Counted from the first letter of the stretch, positions 32,444 to 40,729 are shown. The stretch: DNA of 64,000 bases from an uncultured Trichococcus sp. (GCF_963667775.1 NZ_OY764015.1:564501-628500); one strand, 5' to 3'. Notes: a model not told the origin generated them from the sequence alone. Translations and numbers: made by a program.

Positions 32444-34453
32444 ACGGAACTTTTTAGATTATTTGGTTCGATATTAATCGATGACCAAAAAGCGATAGGA
32501 TCATTAAAAAAAGCGGATGAAAAAGCGAGAGAATCGGCAAAAGCTTTAGAAACAGTTCAGGACAAAGCCGGAGCAGCTGCAAAAACGCTAATCGCAGTTG
32601 GGACGACTGCGGTAACGGCGGCTGTCGGAGCTGCTACATTCGCCGTTAATTTCGGAGACGGTCTCCAAAAGGCTCTAAATGGTGTTCAGTCAAGCGCCGG
32701 GCTAACAGATGAACAAATGGGTAGTATGAAGGGTACGATGATTGATATTTATAACAACAATTTCGGAGAAAGTTTCGAGGATATCGGAGTGGCGATGGCC
32801 GAAGTCGCCAAGCAAACCGGATTAGCTGATGAAGAACTCCAATGGGCAACCGAGAGCGCATTACTCATGCGCGATGCATTCGGATTTGAAGTGGCAGATT
32901 CCGTCCGTGCCGCAAGCATGATGATGGATCAGTTTGGCGTGAGTGGAGATACTGCTTATGACCTCATCGCTCAAGGAGCGCAGAAGGGCCTGGATAAGAA
33001 TGGAGATCTATTAGATACAATCAATGAGTATTCCGGGCAATTCTCCGGGATGGGATTCAGCGCGGAAGAGATGTTCAACATGTTATTGAACGGAGCTGAA
33101 TCAGGTACCTTTTCGGTAGATAAACTCGGCGATGCCGTTAAAGAATTCAGCATACGCACGAAGGATGGATCTGACACAAGCAGGGAGGCCTTCGACACTC
33201 TTGGGTTAAACGCCGATGAAATGTTTGCTAATTTTGCGGCAGGTGGAGAAACAGGGAAAGCGGCATTTGAATTAGTCAATGAACGGCTAATGGGCATGAC
33301 GGACCCTCTCGAACAGAACAGGCTTGGTGTAGCCCTATACGGAACGCAGTGGGAAGACCTTGGAGCTACTGGTGTGCAAGCTTTAACAAACGTCGACGGA
33401 TCGATTCAACAAACATCAGAAAACCTATCCCTAATGGACCTGAACGAAACGAAATACAATACTTTCGGAGAAGCGTTGGAAGGCGTCGGCAGGCAGTTGC
33501 AAACCGGCATTTTATTACCGATAAGCGAAAAATTATTACCTAAATTAGCTGAATTGACAGATTCGTTTGCTGAAAAAATGCCACAAATTCAAGGATATGT
33601 CGAAACAGGCATTGCTGTTGCCGTGGATGTTTTTAACGGATTCAAGGATGCACTGCAATGGACGACGGATAATGCGAATATTTTAATACCAGTAATCGCA
33701 GGACTGGCAGCTGGTTATGTCGCTCTGCAAATAATCGGGACCGTCAATACACTAATAGCTGCCGGAAGAGGGCTCATGGCCGCATATACAGCCATTACCG
33801 GAACGTCAACTATTACGATGGCGGGTTTAAATGCAGTCATGGCCGCTAATCCTATGGGAGCACTTGCTTTGGCTATCGGGTTGTTGATTGCTGCTGGTGT
33901 AGCCTTATACATGAACTGGGACACCGTGAAGGAGACGGCAGGTAATTTGTGGTCTACGATTTCAAACGTTTTCGGGAAGATAGGCTCTATAATATCCGAA
34001 AAAATGGATGCTGCAAAAAAAGCTGTCGGCAATGCAATAGACGCAATCAAAGGATTTTTCAGCTTCGATATTTCATGGCCGCATATTCCTGTCCCGAGTT
34101 TCTCTGTCAGCCCGTCTGGGTGGAAAATCGGAGATTTGTTAAAGGGCAGCATTCCTAGTTTGGGGATTTCGTGGAATGCTGACGGTGGTGTTTTCACGCG
34201 ACCAACAATTTTCGACACGGCTAGCGGATTGCAAGGAGTCGGAGAAGCCGGACCGGAGGCGATACTGCCACTTAACGACAAAACATACGAAGGTATGGCC
34301 AGAGGTATTGTAAAAGCCTTGGGTGGCAGAGAAACGATCGATTATGGCATGATGGCTGATGCTATCTTGCAAGCACTGATCAGTTACGGTTTCAAAATCG
34401 AAGTGGATAAACGGCAATTCGGAAGGTTGGTGACGGAAGTTTATGAGGTTTGA
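32444..34453 (+). CDS. Tape measure protein with non-canonical start (ACG)
   Basis: Open frame giving 669 codons from ACG 32444. The tape measure sets tail length and carries transmembrane stretches (IPVIAGLAAGYVALQI, LALAIGLLIAAGVALYM). The standard N-terminus ELFRLFGSILIDDQKAIGS begins at codon 2 from ACG 32444, and a good RBS (GGAAGGGGG, 32427-32435) ends 8 bases before that ACG. Between 32444 and 32717 the frame has no ATG, GTG or TTG. ATG 32437 is out of frame (stops after 6 codons) and too close to the RBS. A start at ATG 32717 would drop 91 conserved-looking residues. So either ACG is used, the start codon was lost by mutation, or there is frameshifting or a sequence error. Confidence 0.82.
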   Translation, partial: TELFRLFGSILIDDQKAIGSLKKADEKARESAKALETVQDKAGAAAKTLIAVGTTAVTAAVGAATFAVNFGDGLQKALNGVQSSAGLTDEQMGSMKGTMIDIYNNNFGESFEDIGVAMAEVAKQTGLADEELQWATESALLMRDAFGFEVADSVRAASMMMDQFGVSGDTAYDLIAQGAQKGLDKNGDLLDTINEYSGQFSGMGFSAEEMFNMLLNGAESGTFSVDKLGDAVKEFSIRTKDGSDTSREAFDTLGLNADEMFANFAAGGETGKAAFELVNERLMGMTDPLEQNRLGVALYGTQWEDLGATGVQALTNVDGSIQQTSENLSLMDLNETKYNTFGEALEGVGRQLQTGILLPISEKLLPKLAELTDSFAEKMPQIQGYVETGIAVAVDVFNGFKDALQWTTDNANILIPVIAGLAAGYVALQIIGTVNTLIAAGRGLMAAYTAITGTSTITMAGLNAVMAANPMGALALAIGLLIAAGVALYMNWDTVKETAGNLWSTISNVFGKIGSIISEKMDAAKKAVGNAIDAIKGFFSFDISWPHIPVPSFSVSPSGWKIGDLLKGSIPSLGISWNADGGVFTRPTIFDTASGLQGVGEAGPEAILPLNDKTYEGMARGIVKALGGRETIDYGMMADAILQALISYGFKIEVDKRQFGRLVTEVYEV

Positions 34454-35270
34454 TGTCAAGTATGTTGGCGCTGGCGGAACTGTCGATATGTCTTCCGCGC
34501 CAATCCTATACCAGGAACATGATTTCATGAAAAGAACCCACGGATATGAAGTCACGCAGCTTCTGAGTGGAATCGGCGGGAGATTGACACGTTTTCAAAA
34601 GGAATCGAGGGAATACAAGATTATCCTATCTGTTTGGCGTGATGACATGTACGACACGCTTAATTGGATGACCGATATTTTTGATCGTGACGTTGCCGAA
34701 AAAGTACCAGGTAAATTATTCGTGAACGACGAATACCTGCAGTGCTACATAGTCGGCAGTGATGTCAAAAATTGGACGTTGCCAGGAAATGGCGTAGCCG
34801 TCGAATTAACCATTTTCGCCGAAAAGCCGATATGGGTGAAAGAGGAATTGCAAACCTTCGACACGTTCGAAGCAAGCTCTACTACCGGATTCAAGCTACC
34901 GACCGCTATTCCGTTCGGCTTCACGTCGAGCGCAGGCTCACGGCAGCTGAATATCGATCATTATACTTCCGTATTCGCTGAAATTTCCTTGTTCGGACCA
35001 GTTACGTCGCCGTCCTTTTCGATCGGGTCGCATATCTATCAGGTATTCGGCACCTTGTCGGCCGGGGAACGGTACGTGATCAACCAAATTAACAAGACGG
35101 TCCACAAAATCACGAACAGTGGCGAAGTGATAAACAGTTTTAATTACAGGAACAAGGAGTATTCCGTTTTTGATCCGATCCCTGCCGGGGAAAGCATCAT
35201 GAATTATTCCGGTGAGTTCCCGATCAGTATTACTCTTTTCTATGAGCGAGGTGAACCAAAGTGGAAATAA
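34443..35270 (+). CDS. Distal tail protein (Dit-like, phage tail family)
   Basis: 275 residues, with an N-terminal Dit-type domain (DFMKRTHGYEVTQLLSGIGGRLTRFQKESREYKIILSV, DDMYDTLNWMTDIFDRDVAEKVPGKL) and a galectin-like C-terminal half. It forms the hub under the tail tube. It overlaps the tape measure gene by 11 bp and the next gene by 10 bp. Confidence 0.88.
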   Translation: MRFDVKYVGAGGTVDMSSAPILYQEHDFMKRTHGYEVTQLLSGIGGRLTRFQKESREYKIILSVWRDDMYDTLNWMTDIFDRDVAEKVPGKLFVNDEYLQCYIVGSDVKNWTLPGNGVAVELTIFAEKPIWVKEELQTFDTFEASSTTGFKLPTAIPFGFTSSAGSRQLNIDHYTSVFAEISLFGPVTSPSFSIGSHIYQVFGTLSAGERYVINQINKTVHKITNSGEVINSFNYRNKEYSVFDPIPAGESIMNYSGEFPISITLFYERGEPKWK

Positions 35271-36241
35271 TTCATGCGGATGAGAACCTGATTGAGCTGC
35301 AGATGCTCACGGAGTTCGAGCAGTACGAAGCCGTCAGTGGGCTTGGGTTTAAGTACGCCGATAATGATTTTGAACTGCAGGTCAAGGAAGCAGCGTGGGA
35401 AAAAATCCCGATGCAAAGCGGCCATTATCTCTATGAAGTCGGAACGGAATGGGGCGGCATGCTGGAAGATGTCAATCATGTCGGAACGACTGTGAAAGTC
35501 GGAGGACCTACCTGGCGCGGCATGTTGGCCAGAAAGATCATTTCTCCTCCTTCCGGACAAGCTTATCGGACAATCACGACGATGGAAGCAAACCAGGCCA
35601 TTGCAGCGCTTGTCGGCTCGTCTCTCGGCTCATTGTTTACCGTGAGCACGGCAAATTCCGGGATTACCGTGAGCGGATCATTCAGATACACAAACCTGTT
35701 GGCCGCTATCCATTCCATGCTGCAGCAATACGGCGCGCGTTTGGAAATTATTTTTGACGGCACACAGGTAGTTTTATCGGTCGTCTCGTCTGTCGATTAC
35801 ACGGAGACAGAGCTGTCTCAGGACTACGACGCGCCGCTGGAATCGTCTGTAGCTCACGGCAAGGCCTATAACCATGTGATTGCGCTCGGCAGAGGCGAGT
35901 TGGTTGACCGCGAAGTGGTGGAGCTGTGGCGGCTTGATGACGGTACAATCACCACAATGCCGCAGCCTGTCGGACCGAAAGACAAACAGTTCGTGCTCGA
36001 TTATCCGAATGCGGAATCGGCGGAAGAGTTGGCCAATAACGCAACTGTCAAGTTGATCGAGAACGCTCCGGAAGAATCGATAGCGATCAATCTGGACGAA
36101 ATCGAAACGGATTTCAAGCTAGGAGACGTCGTCGGCGGAAAGGATAACGTGACCGGGCTCAAAATCAGCAAACCTATCACTCAAAAGATACTCAAAATCG
36201 ACAAAAGCGGAAGAAAAATAAATTACAAAGCGGGTGAATAA
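35261..36241 (+). CDS. Tail protein, ReqiPepy6 gp37-like (Tal N-terminal type)
   Basis: 326 residues. IIHADENLIELQMLTEFEQYEAVSG, GHYLYEVGTEWGGMLEDV and PTWRGMLARKIISPP are the pattern of siphophage gp37-like/baseplate hub proteins. GTG start behind GAGGTGAACCAAA. It lies where a tail-associated lysozyme or hub is expected; I see no catalytic peptidase motif. Confidence 0.8.
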   Translation: MEIIHADENLIELQMLTEFEQYEAVSGLGFKYADNDFELQVKEAAWEKIPMQSGHYLYEVGTEWGGMLEDVNHVGTTVKVGGPTWRGMLARKIISPPSGQAYRTITTMEANQAIAALVGSSLGSLFTVSTANSGITVSGSFRYTNLLAAIHSMLQQYGARLEIIFDGTQVVLSVVSSVDYTETELSQDYDAPLESSVAHGKAYNHVIALGRGELVDREVVELWRLDDGTITTMPQPVGPKDKQFVLDYPNAESAEELANNATVKLIENAPEESIAINLDEIETDFKLGDVVGGKDNVTGLKISKPITQKILKIDKSGRKINYKAGE

Positions 36242-37102
36242 ATGGCACAGAAGGGAATTATCAGAAATTCTACGATAGCTGACGTTTCGGCCGCGAATAT
36301 GGCTGCTGCGTTTCATGCGATGATTGGTTCCTCCGGGATACTGAATCGGTTTAACAACCTGGCATGCACCAAAATAACGGACAATAGCGTCCGGCTAGAT
36401 AGCGGCGTTTACTCATTGCGCGGTTTCTTGCTGCACGTCGAACCAGGAACGACAGTTAACCTGACGATAGACAGCGGGACGGCTGGTCAAAAGCGAAATG
36501 ATCTAATTATGGCGGAACTCGTCAAAAACGGAGGTGGATCCGGCGTTGATACGCTGCAGTTCAAGATATTAAAAGGAACGTCTACAAGCGGAATACCTGT
36601 AGATCCTACGTTAACGCAACAGGACGTTAATGCGGCCGGCGTAACGTGCCAAGAAGCGCTGTATAGAGTTAAATTGGACGGCGTAACGATAACTACGATT
36701 GAGCCGATTGCTAGCCTGATCGGGAATGCGGCTTCGTTGGCGGCGGCATTGGATAATCGCTCGATTGTCGAGAGTGGCGGTAATGATATCGATGGATACT
36801 ACATTAAGTATGGCGACGGTACTATCGTATTCTGGGGAAGGATTGACCTTACTGGTTCATTCGCAACTGGGTCGACCGCTTCTTTCACAAAAAATTTAGG
36901 GGTACCTCTGACAAAGTTACCAATCGTCACGATGGCGGCGTCTATGTATGATGGTTCGGGATCGTTTGACGCGTACGGAGCGTCGCCAAAGCTGAACGGT
37001 ACAAGTTTGAGCGGCTTCTACGGTCACGTGAAGGTAGATTATGCAGCTGTCGCGCAAAACTTTATAGGTGTACACTACGAAGCTCATGCCAAGTGGAAAT
37101 AA
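36242..37102 (+). CDS. Tail fibre/baseplate protein upstream of the diversified adhesin
   Basis: 286 residues. Residues 1-160 are a baseplate-attachment type region (GFLLHVEPGTTVNLTIDSGTAGQKRNDLIMAEL). The C-terminal part (YYIKYGDGTIVFWGRIDLTGSFATGSTASFT) is a beta-rich gp53-like carbohydrate-binding type domain. Probably a receptor-binding or fibre component next to the DGR target. Start after GCGGGTGAATAA. Confidence 0.7.
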   Translation: MAQKGIIRNSTIADVSAANMAAAFHAMIGSSGILNRFNNLACTKITDNSVRLDSGVYSLRGFLLHVEPGTTVNLTIDSGTAGQKRNDLIMAELVKNGGGSGVDTLQFKILKGTSTSGIPVDPTLTQQDVNAAGVTCQEALYRVKLDGVTITTIEPIASLIGNAASLAAALDNRSIVESGGNDIDGYYIKYGDGTIVFWGRIDLTGSFATGSTASFTKNLGVPLTKLPIVTMAASMYDGSGSFDAYGASPKLNGTSLSGFYGHVKVDYAAVAQNFIGVHYEAHAKWK

Positions 37103-37165
37103 CAGTAGTGCGTTGAACGTGATTGGAAAGTGATTCAATAAAAAATGTATGAGGGGTGTTTTTAA

Positions 37166-38584
37166 ATGACGTTTGTACCATCCGATCAACTGAACGAAAT
37201 AATTAACAAAATACCAGGAGATCCAGCTGGTAAACTAGATCGAATTATCAGTAACCTCACTGCCGACCCTACAGATAAACTGGTGATGGGGGTCTACTGG
37301 AACAAAACAAGCAGCCCGACGCTCACGCGCACGGACGACGCAATCGGGAAGGTGGCGGCCGCCGGTGTCGATGGCGCCCTGGTCACGAACGACTTTGACC
37401 GCATGCCGATCTATCGCGAAATGATTGAAGTAACGGATGCTTACGGGAATGTTTTTATCAAAATTCCGAAGTTCTACATCAAAAAGACGGACGGACCCGG
37501 CTTCAAAACAATCAAGATTTCAAAAACACAATATCCGGGCTTTTACCTGCCAGCTGTATTTTGGGATTTTACGAACGGCAAAGAACTGGACTATTATCTG
37601 CATGGTAAATACAAAGCGAACTTGAGCGTGGACAATACGAAACTGGAGAGCAAGCCGGACACGTACCCGCTACAGTCAAAAAACATCGTTGATTTCCGTA
37701 ATTACGCGAAGGCAAACAATAACGTCGGAGCGGCTTTAAAAGGCTATCAGCAGCTGGATATACACGCGCAGGACGTGCTTTATTGCTTATTTACAGTTGA
37801 GTTCGCGACATTGAACTCGCAATCTATTATGCAGGGGTTCTCTACAGGACGATATACCGCGACTGACTTGGTAACGGTAGCTTCAACCGCCGCAAATACA
37901 ATCATCGTAGCTAACGCTACGGCCGACCTTTATAAAGTTGGCCAAACAGTCTCTCTCGGTACGTCACAAGGCGGACACCAAATCTTCTATGGCCGTAAAA
38001 TCGTATCAATCGCCGTTTATGACGGATCAAACAAGGTAATCACTGTTGACGGCGCTGTATTTAATGCGGCTATCGGGAATATGCTGTATAACACCGGCGC
38101 GAAATCCGGATTCAGCGCGGATGTCAACGCGGCAAGCGGAACACCGATCGCAAATGATGGAAAATATCCATGCGTTTACCGTGGGATTGAGTCTCCTTGG
38201 GGCGATATGTGGCAATTTGTGGATGGATTAAATATCACGGATCTGCAGGCGTGGGTCTGCCGGGATGCGGAGCAATACGCTTCAAATGTGTTCGCAGCTC
38301 CTTACGAAAAGGTCGGATATGTCAATGGAAACACAAATGGATATCTGAAATATAAAGGCTTCGATAAGTTGTTCCCGTTCGCTGAATTGCCGAAAGAAGT
38401 CGGTGGGGACTCTGCTACTTATTACGCCGATTATTACTATCAAGCAACCGGACAGTGCATCGCGCTTGTTGGTGGTCTCTGGAGCTCTGGCTCGCTCGGT
38501 GGGCTGTCGTGCTGGAACCTGAACAGTTCTTCGACGTACGCGGGCGCCTACATCGGGGGCCGTCTTCTTAAAAAGGCTCTTTAA
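37166..38584 (+). CDS. DGR target: variable phage adhesin (C-type-lectin-like C-terminus)
   Basis: 472 residues. The N-terminal 90 residues are low-complexity/linker-like, then a beta-rich region; the C-terminal about 150 residues (PCVYRGIESPWGDMWQFVDGLNI, then VGGLWSSGSLGGLSCWNL, ending IGGRLLKKAL) have the CLec/FGE-type pattern of DGR variable proteins such as Mtd, including the terminal GGRL. The last 37 codons or so are the variable repeat (38460-38570). It sits after the fibre gene and immediately before the TR and RT, so it is the phage's probable host-recognition protein. RBS GAGGGGTGTTTTTAA. Confidence 0.92.
   Translation: MTFVPSDQLNEIINKIPGDPAGKLDRIISNLTADPTDKLVMGVYWNKTSSPTLTRTDDAIGKVAAAGVDGALVTNDFDRMPIYREMIEVTDAYGNVFIKIPKFYIKKTDGPGFKTIKISKTQYPGFYLPAVFWDFTNGKELDYYLHGKYKANLSVDNTKLESKPDTYPLQSKNIVDFRNYAKANNNVGAALKGYQQLDIHAQDVLYCLFTVEFATLNSQSIMQGFSTGRYTATDLVTVASTAANTIIVANATADLYKVGQTVSLGTSQGGHQIFYGRKIVSIAVYDGSNKVITVDGAVFNAAIGNMLYNTGAKSGFSADVNAASGTPIANDGKYPCVYRGIESPWGDMWQFVDGLNITDLQAWVCRDAEQYASNVFAAPYEKVGYVNGNTNGYLKYKGFDKLFPFAELPKEVGGDSATYYADYYYQATGQCIALVGGLWSSGSLGGLSCWNLNSSSTYAGAYIGGRLLKKAL
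38460..38570 (+). repeat. DGR variable repeat (VR)
   Basis: 111 bp at the 3' end of the adhesin gene, matching the template repeat 38652-38762 at 95 positions. All 16 differences (at 38466, 38477, 38478, 38484, 38486, 38487, 38495, 38496, 38499, 38511, 38526, 38537, 38543, 38544, 38549, 38566) have A in the template. They change 11 codons: His to Leu, Asp to Gly, Tyr to Cys, and eight Asn to Leu, Ser, Tyr or Gly; one change is silent. The 3' GC-rich part (CATCGGGGGCCGTCT) would act as initiation-of-mutagenic-homology. Confidence 0.97.
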
Positions 38585-38591
38585 GGGGGAC

Positions 38592-38609
38592 CGGGGGATC
38601 TTTCCCCCG
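38592..38609 (+). other. Hairpin downstream of VR (DGR-type stem-loop)
   Basis: CGGGGGA / TCCCCCG, a perfect 7-bp stem with a 4-nt loop, 21 bp after the VR end and 8 bp after the adhesin stop. DGRs such as that of phage BPP-1 need a GC-rich hairpin of this size just downstream of VR for retrohoming. It might also act as a weak terminator (CTTCTTTT follows). Confidence 0.75.
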
Positions 38610-38651
38610 CTTCTTTTAGAGATTGTATCATGAGGGTTTTGAGGTGCGTGC

Positions 38652-38762
38652 TCGCGCATGTTGGTGGTAACTGGAACAATGGCTCGAACGATGGGCTGTC
38701 GTACTGGAACCTGAACAATTCTTCGACGAACGCGAACGCCAACATCGGGGGCCGTCTACTTA
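38652..38762 (+). repeat. DGR template repeat (TR)
   Basis: 111-bp non-coding copy of the VR, 82 bp downstream of it. It has 27 adenines, 16 of which are replaced in VR; none of the 84 non-A positions differ. It is rich in AAC/AAT codon-phase triplets, as DGR templates usually are. It would be transcribed and copied by the RT into A-mutagenised cDNA. Confidence 0.97.
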
Positions 38763-38881
38763 TTAGGGTTTTTATTCATTGCATCTCACTATCCGTGGCG
38801 CTTGCCAAAAATACGCCACAAAGAGCATGGTTTAGTAGGTCTCTCGAAAGACCGTGAGGCTAATAAGAAAGTTGGAATCTC
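38763..38881 (+). ncRNA. DGR RNA 3' spacer with two stem-loops
   Basis: Between TR and RT no ORF is found, but two hairpins can form: GTGGCG (38795-38800) / CGCCAC (38814-38819) and GGTCT (38838-38842) / AGACC (38849-38853). In known DGRs the RNA just 3' of TR is structured and primes cDNA synthesis. The role is inferred from position. Confidence 0.6.
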
Positions 38882-39988
38882 TTGAAACGCTACGGCTATA
38901 TATACGAAAAAGTTTGCGAAATAGAAAATATAAAACATGCTATGCATAAAGCGGCGATCGGAAAACGTGATCAGTTGCGCGTCCGTACAATATTGGAAAA
39001 CAGCGACTGGTACGCCCATCAGATCCGAAAAATGCTGATTAATCAAACATACCGGCCGACGAAGCCGTACATCAAAACGATTCAAGACGGAGTTGTGGGG
39101 AAATCGCGCACGATCCATAAGCCGAATTTCTATCCGGATCAGATTATCCATTGGGCAACCATGCTGCAATTGGAACCGATCTTCATGAAAGGCATGTACC
39201 AGTACAACTGCGGAAGCATTCCTGGGCGCGGCACCTCATACGGACAAAAAACGCTGCGGAAATGGTTAGATAACGATCCTAAGAACACGAAGTACTGCCT
39301 GAAAATGGATGTGAAGAAATTTTATCCATCGATTAAAGCGAAGTATTTGAAAGAGGCTTTCCGGAAGAAGATTAAAGACCAGAAATGCTTGTGGTTGATC
39401 GATAAGATCATCGGAACGGAAGACGGGCAACCAATCGGCTTTTATACGAGTCAATGGTTCGCGAATTTCTTCCTGCAGGACTTGGATCATTTCATAAAAG
39501 AAAAGTTGGGGATCAAGTATTACATCCGCTATGTCGATGATCTCGTATTGCTGGGGCCGAACAAAAAGAAGCTGCACGCCGCACGAAAAGAGGTTCAGAA
39601 ATTCCTGGCCAAGATTGGATTGACCTTGAAAAACACATGGCAAGTCTGGCCAACAAAGAAACGCGACATTGATTTCCTCGGCATTCGCTTTTTCAAAAAT
39701 AAAACGATTCTCCGGAAACGGAACGCACTGCGGATCAAACGCAGGATGGGGAAGATAAGCCGGAAAGGTTATCTGAATGAGCAAGACGCTTCCGCGTTTA
39801 TCTCTTATTGGGGATGGATCAAACGAAGCGACAGTTATCACTTTTATCATAAAAATATGCAGCCATATGCAACGATCGCAATGGCGCGGAAGGTGGTTAG
39901 CACAAATGCAAAAATACGGAAAACTGGTGGACGGGGTTATGCAATGCAGCTCAGTCCAGCTAGACGGTTACAAACCGTTACGGCATGA
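38882..39988 (+). CDS. DGR-type reverse transcriptase
   Basis: 368 residues. RT motifs in order: KMDVKKFYPSI (first catalytic Asp, residue 143), QPIGFYTSQWFANFFLQDLDHF (around 183, the DGR-type IGxxTSQ), YIRYVDDLVLLG (YVDD at 217-220) and WPTKKRDIDFLGIRFF. The thumb region (KISRKGYLNEQDASAFISYWGWIKRSDSYHFY) resembles DGR RTs. Start TTG 38882 has only a weak RBS (AAAGTTGGA). No maturase or endonuclease domain, so not a group II intron RT. Its last 83 bp overlap the next gene; the final 27 residues or so are poorly RT-like. Confidence 0.95.
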   Translation: MKRYGYIYEKVCEIENIKHAMHKAAIGKRDQLRVRTILENSDWYAHQIRKMLINQTYRPTKPYIKTIQDGVVGKSRTIHKPNFYPDQIIHWATMLQLEPIFMKGMYQYNCGSIPGRGTSYGQKTLRKWLDNDPKNTKYCLKMDVKKFYPSIKAKYLKEAFRKKIKDQKCLWLIDKIIGTEDGQPIGFYTSQWFANFFLQDLDHFIKEKLGIKYYIRYVDDLVLLGPNKKKLHAARKEVQKFLAKIGLTLKNTWQVWPTKKRDIDFLGIRFFKNKTILRKRNALRIKRRMGKISRKGYLNEQDASAFISYWGWIKRSDSYHFYHKNMQPYATIAMARKVVSTNAKIRKTGGRGYAMQLSPARRLQTVTA

Positions 39989-40124
39989 TCCGATTCCGGA
40001 AGGTTTCGATCAGCAGACGCAATATGTGTATGAGTTGGATCTGGTAGAAACGGCAGATGAGATTGTGATTGGCGTCGGAATCGGCGTCCTGCAGGTGGAC
40101 GATCCGGAAGAAGGCATGATCTGA
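39906..40124 (+). CDS. Small tail-region protein overlapping the RT 3' end
   Basis: 72 residues, beta-rich (QTQYVYELDLVETADEIVIGVGIGVLQVDDPEEGMI). ATG 39906 follows GGAAGGTGGTTAGCACAA. A longer frame to 39777 exists but lies within the RT. Unknown function; not Avd-like (Avd is larger and helical). Confidence 0.7.
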   Translation: MQKYGKLVDGVMQCSSVQLDGYKPLRHDPIPEGFDQQTQYVYELDLVETADEIVIGVGIGVLQVDDPEEGMI

Positions 40125-40237
40125 TGACGCTAAGCGAACTGTTGGAAATTATCGAAAATCAAAATCGTGAAATCGAAGAACTGCGACGTGAAAATGTTGA
40201 GCAAAAGAACTTTATCGACTCACTACTGGAGGTGTAG
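40124..40237 (+). CDS. Small coiled-coil protein (37 aa)
   Basis: 38 codons from ATG 40124, overlapping the previous TGA. The product is one amphipathic charged helix (LLEIIENQNREIEEL). The stop overlaps a strong RBS for the next gene. XkdX-like size, but no motif. Confidence 0.55.
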   Translation: MTLSELLEIIENQNREIEELRRENVEQKNFIDSLLEV

Positions 40238-40239
40238 TT

Positions 40240-40572
40240 ATGAAAGCACAGAACGATAAAATGCCGATTGCGCCATACGCAGTCGAAAAAGTAGGAACGA
40301 TGGCGGACATCCGTTTTTGTGAAAATGTCATTCAAACAGAAACGGAAGACGGCCCGCGTTATGAATATGATGCCTATTCGTTAGCGATTGAATACACGGA
40401 AGATTTAGGCGCTGATTTAGCCCAAAATACAGCCGTGTGGCTTCAAAAGGCAAAGGACGCAGAAACGCCCATCCCGCTTCCGAAATCGTTAGAGGACCGC
40501 ATGCAAGAGACGGAAAACAAGGTGGTCACGATCGAAGAAACGATCGATGTTCTTTTTGGAGGTGCGAGCTGA
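40240..40572 (+). CDS. Hypothetical tail-region protein
   Basis: 110 residues: PYAVEKVGTMADIRFCENVIQTE, then YEYDAYSLAIEY, and a C-terminal helix ending VVTIEETIDVLFGGAS. Typical small protein after fibre genes in Firmicutes phages; function unknown. RBS GGAGGTGTAGTT. It overlaps the next gene (TGATG). Confidence 0.7.
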   Translation: MKAQNDKMPIAPYAVEKVGTMADIRFCENVIQTETEDGPRYEYDAYSLAIEYTEDLGADLAQNTAVWLQKAKDAETPIPLPKSLEDRMQETENKVVTIEETIDVLFGGAS

Positions 40573-40715
40573 TGAAAAAGGAACGACTAGATGCGATTAA
40601 ATCCGTCAAAGAAGCCAAAAAAGCGGAGCTGAAGGAGAAGTCATTTTCGAAGCTGACGGCCAAAGAAAAGGACGCCTTGCTGGAAACAATGGCAAAAATA
40701 CTGGGGTTAATCTGA
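40572..40715 (+). CDS. Small charged phage protein (47 aa)
   Basis: 48 codons from ATG 40572 with GGAGGTGCGAGCTG. Highly charged helix rich in Lys/Glu (RLDAIKSVKEAKKAELKEK). The frame also runs upstream to 40437 inside the previous gene, which is not credible. No family recognised. Confidence 0.6.
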   Translation: MKKERLDAIKSVKEAKKAELKEKSFSKLTAKEKDALLETMAKILGLI

Positions 40716-40729
40716 GGGGAGCGTGGAAC

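Noticed and set aside
32717-34453. Tape measure start at ATG 32717
   Set aside because: It would drop 91 in-frame residues with tape-measure character, and it has no RBS; the start near 32444 fits better.
38630-38857. 75-codon ORF through the template repeat
   Set aside because: The repeat's coding look is inherited from VR; no RBS, and the DGR template function explains the sequence.
39777-39905. N-terminal extension of the gene at 39906
   Set aside because: It lies wholly within the RT thumb region and lacks an RBS; ATG 39906 has one.
38882-39988. Group II intron or retron interpretation of the RT
   Set aside because: No maturase or endonuclease domain, no intron ribozyme domain V-like hairpin noticed, and the adjacent TR/VR pair with A-only differences explains the RT.
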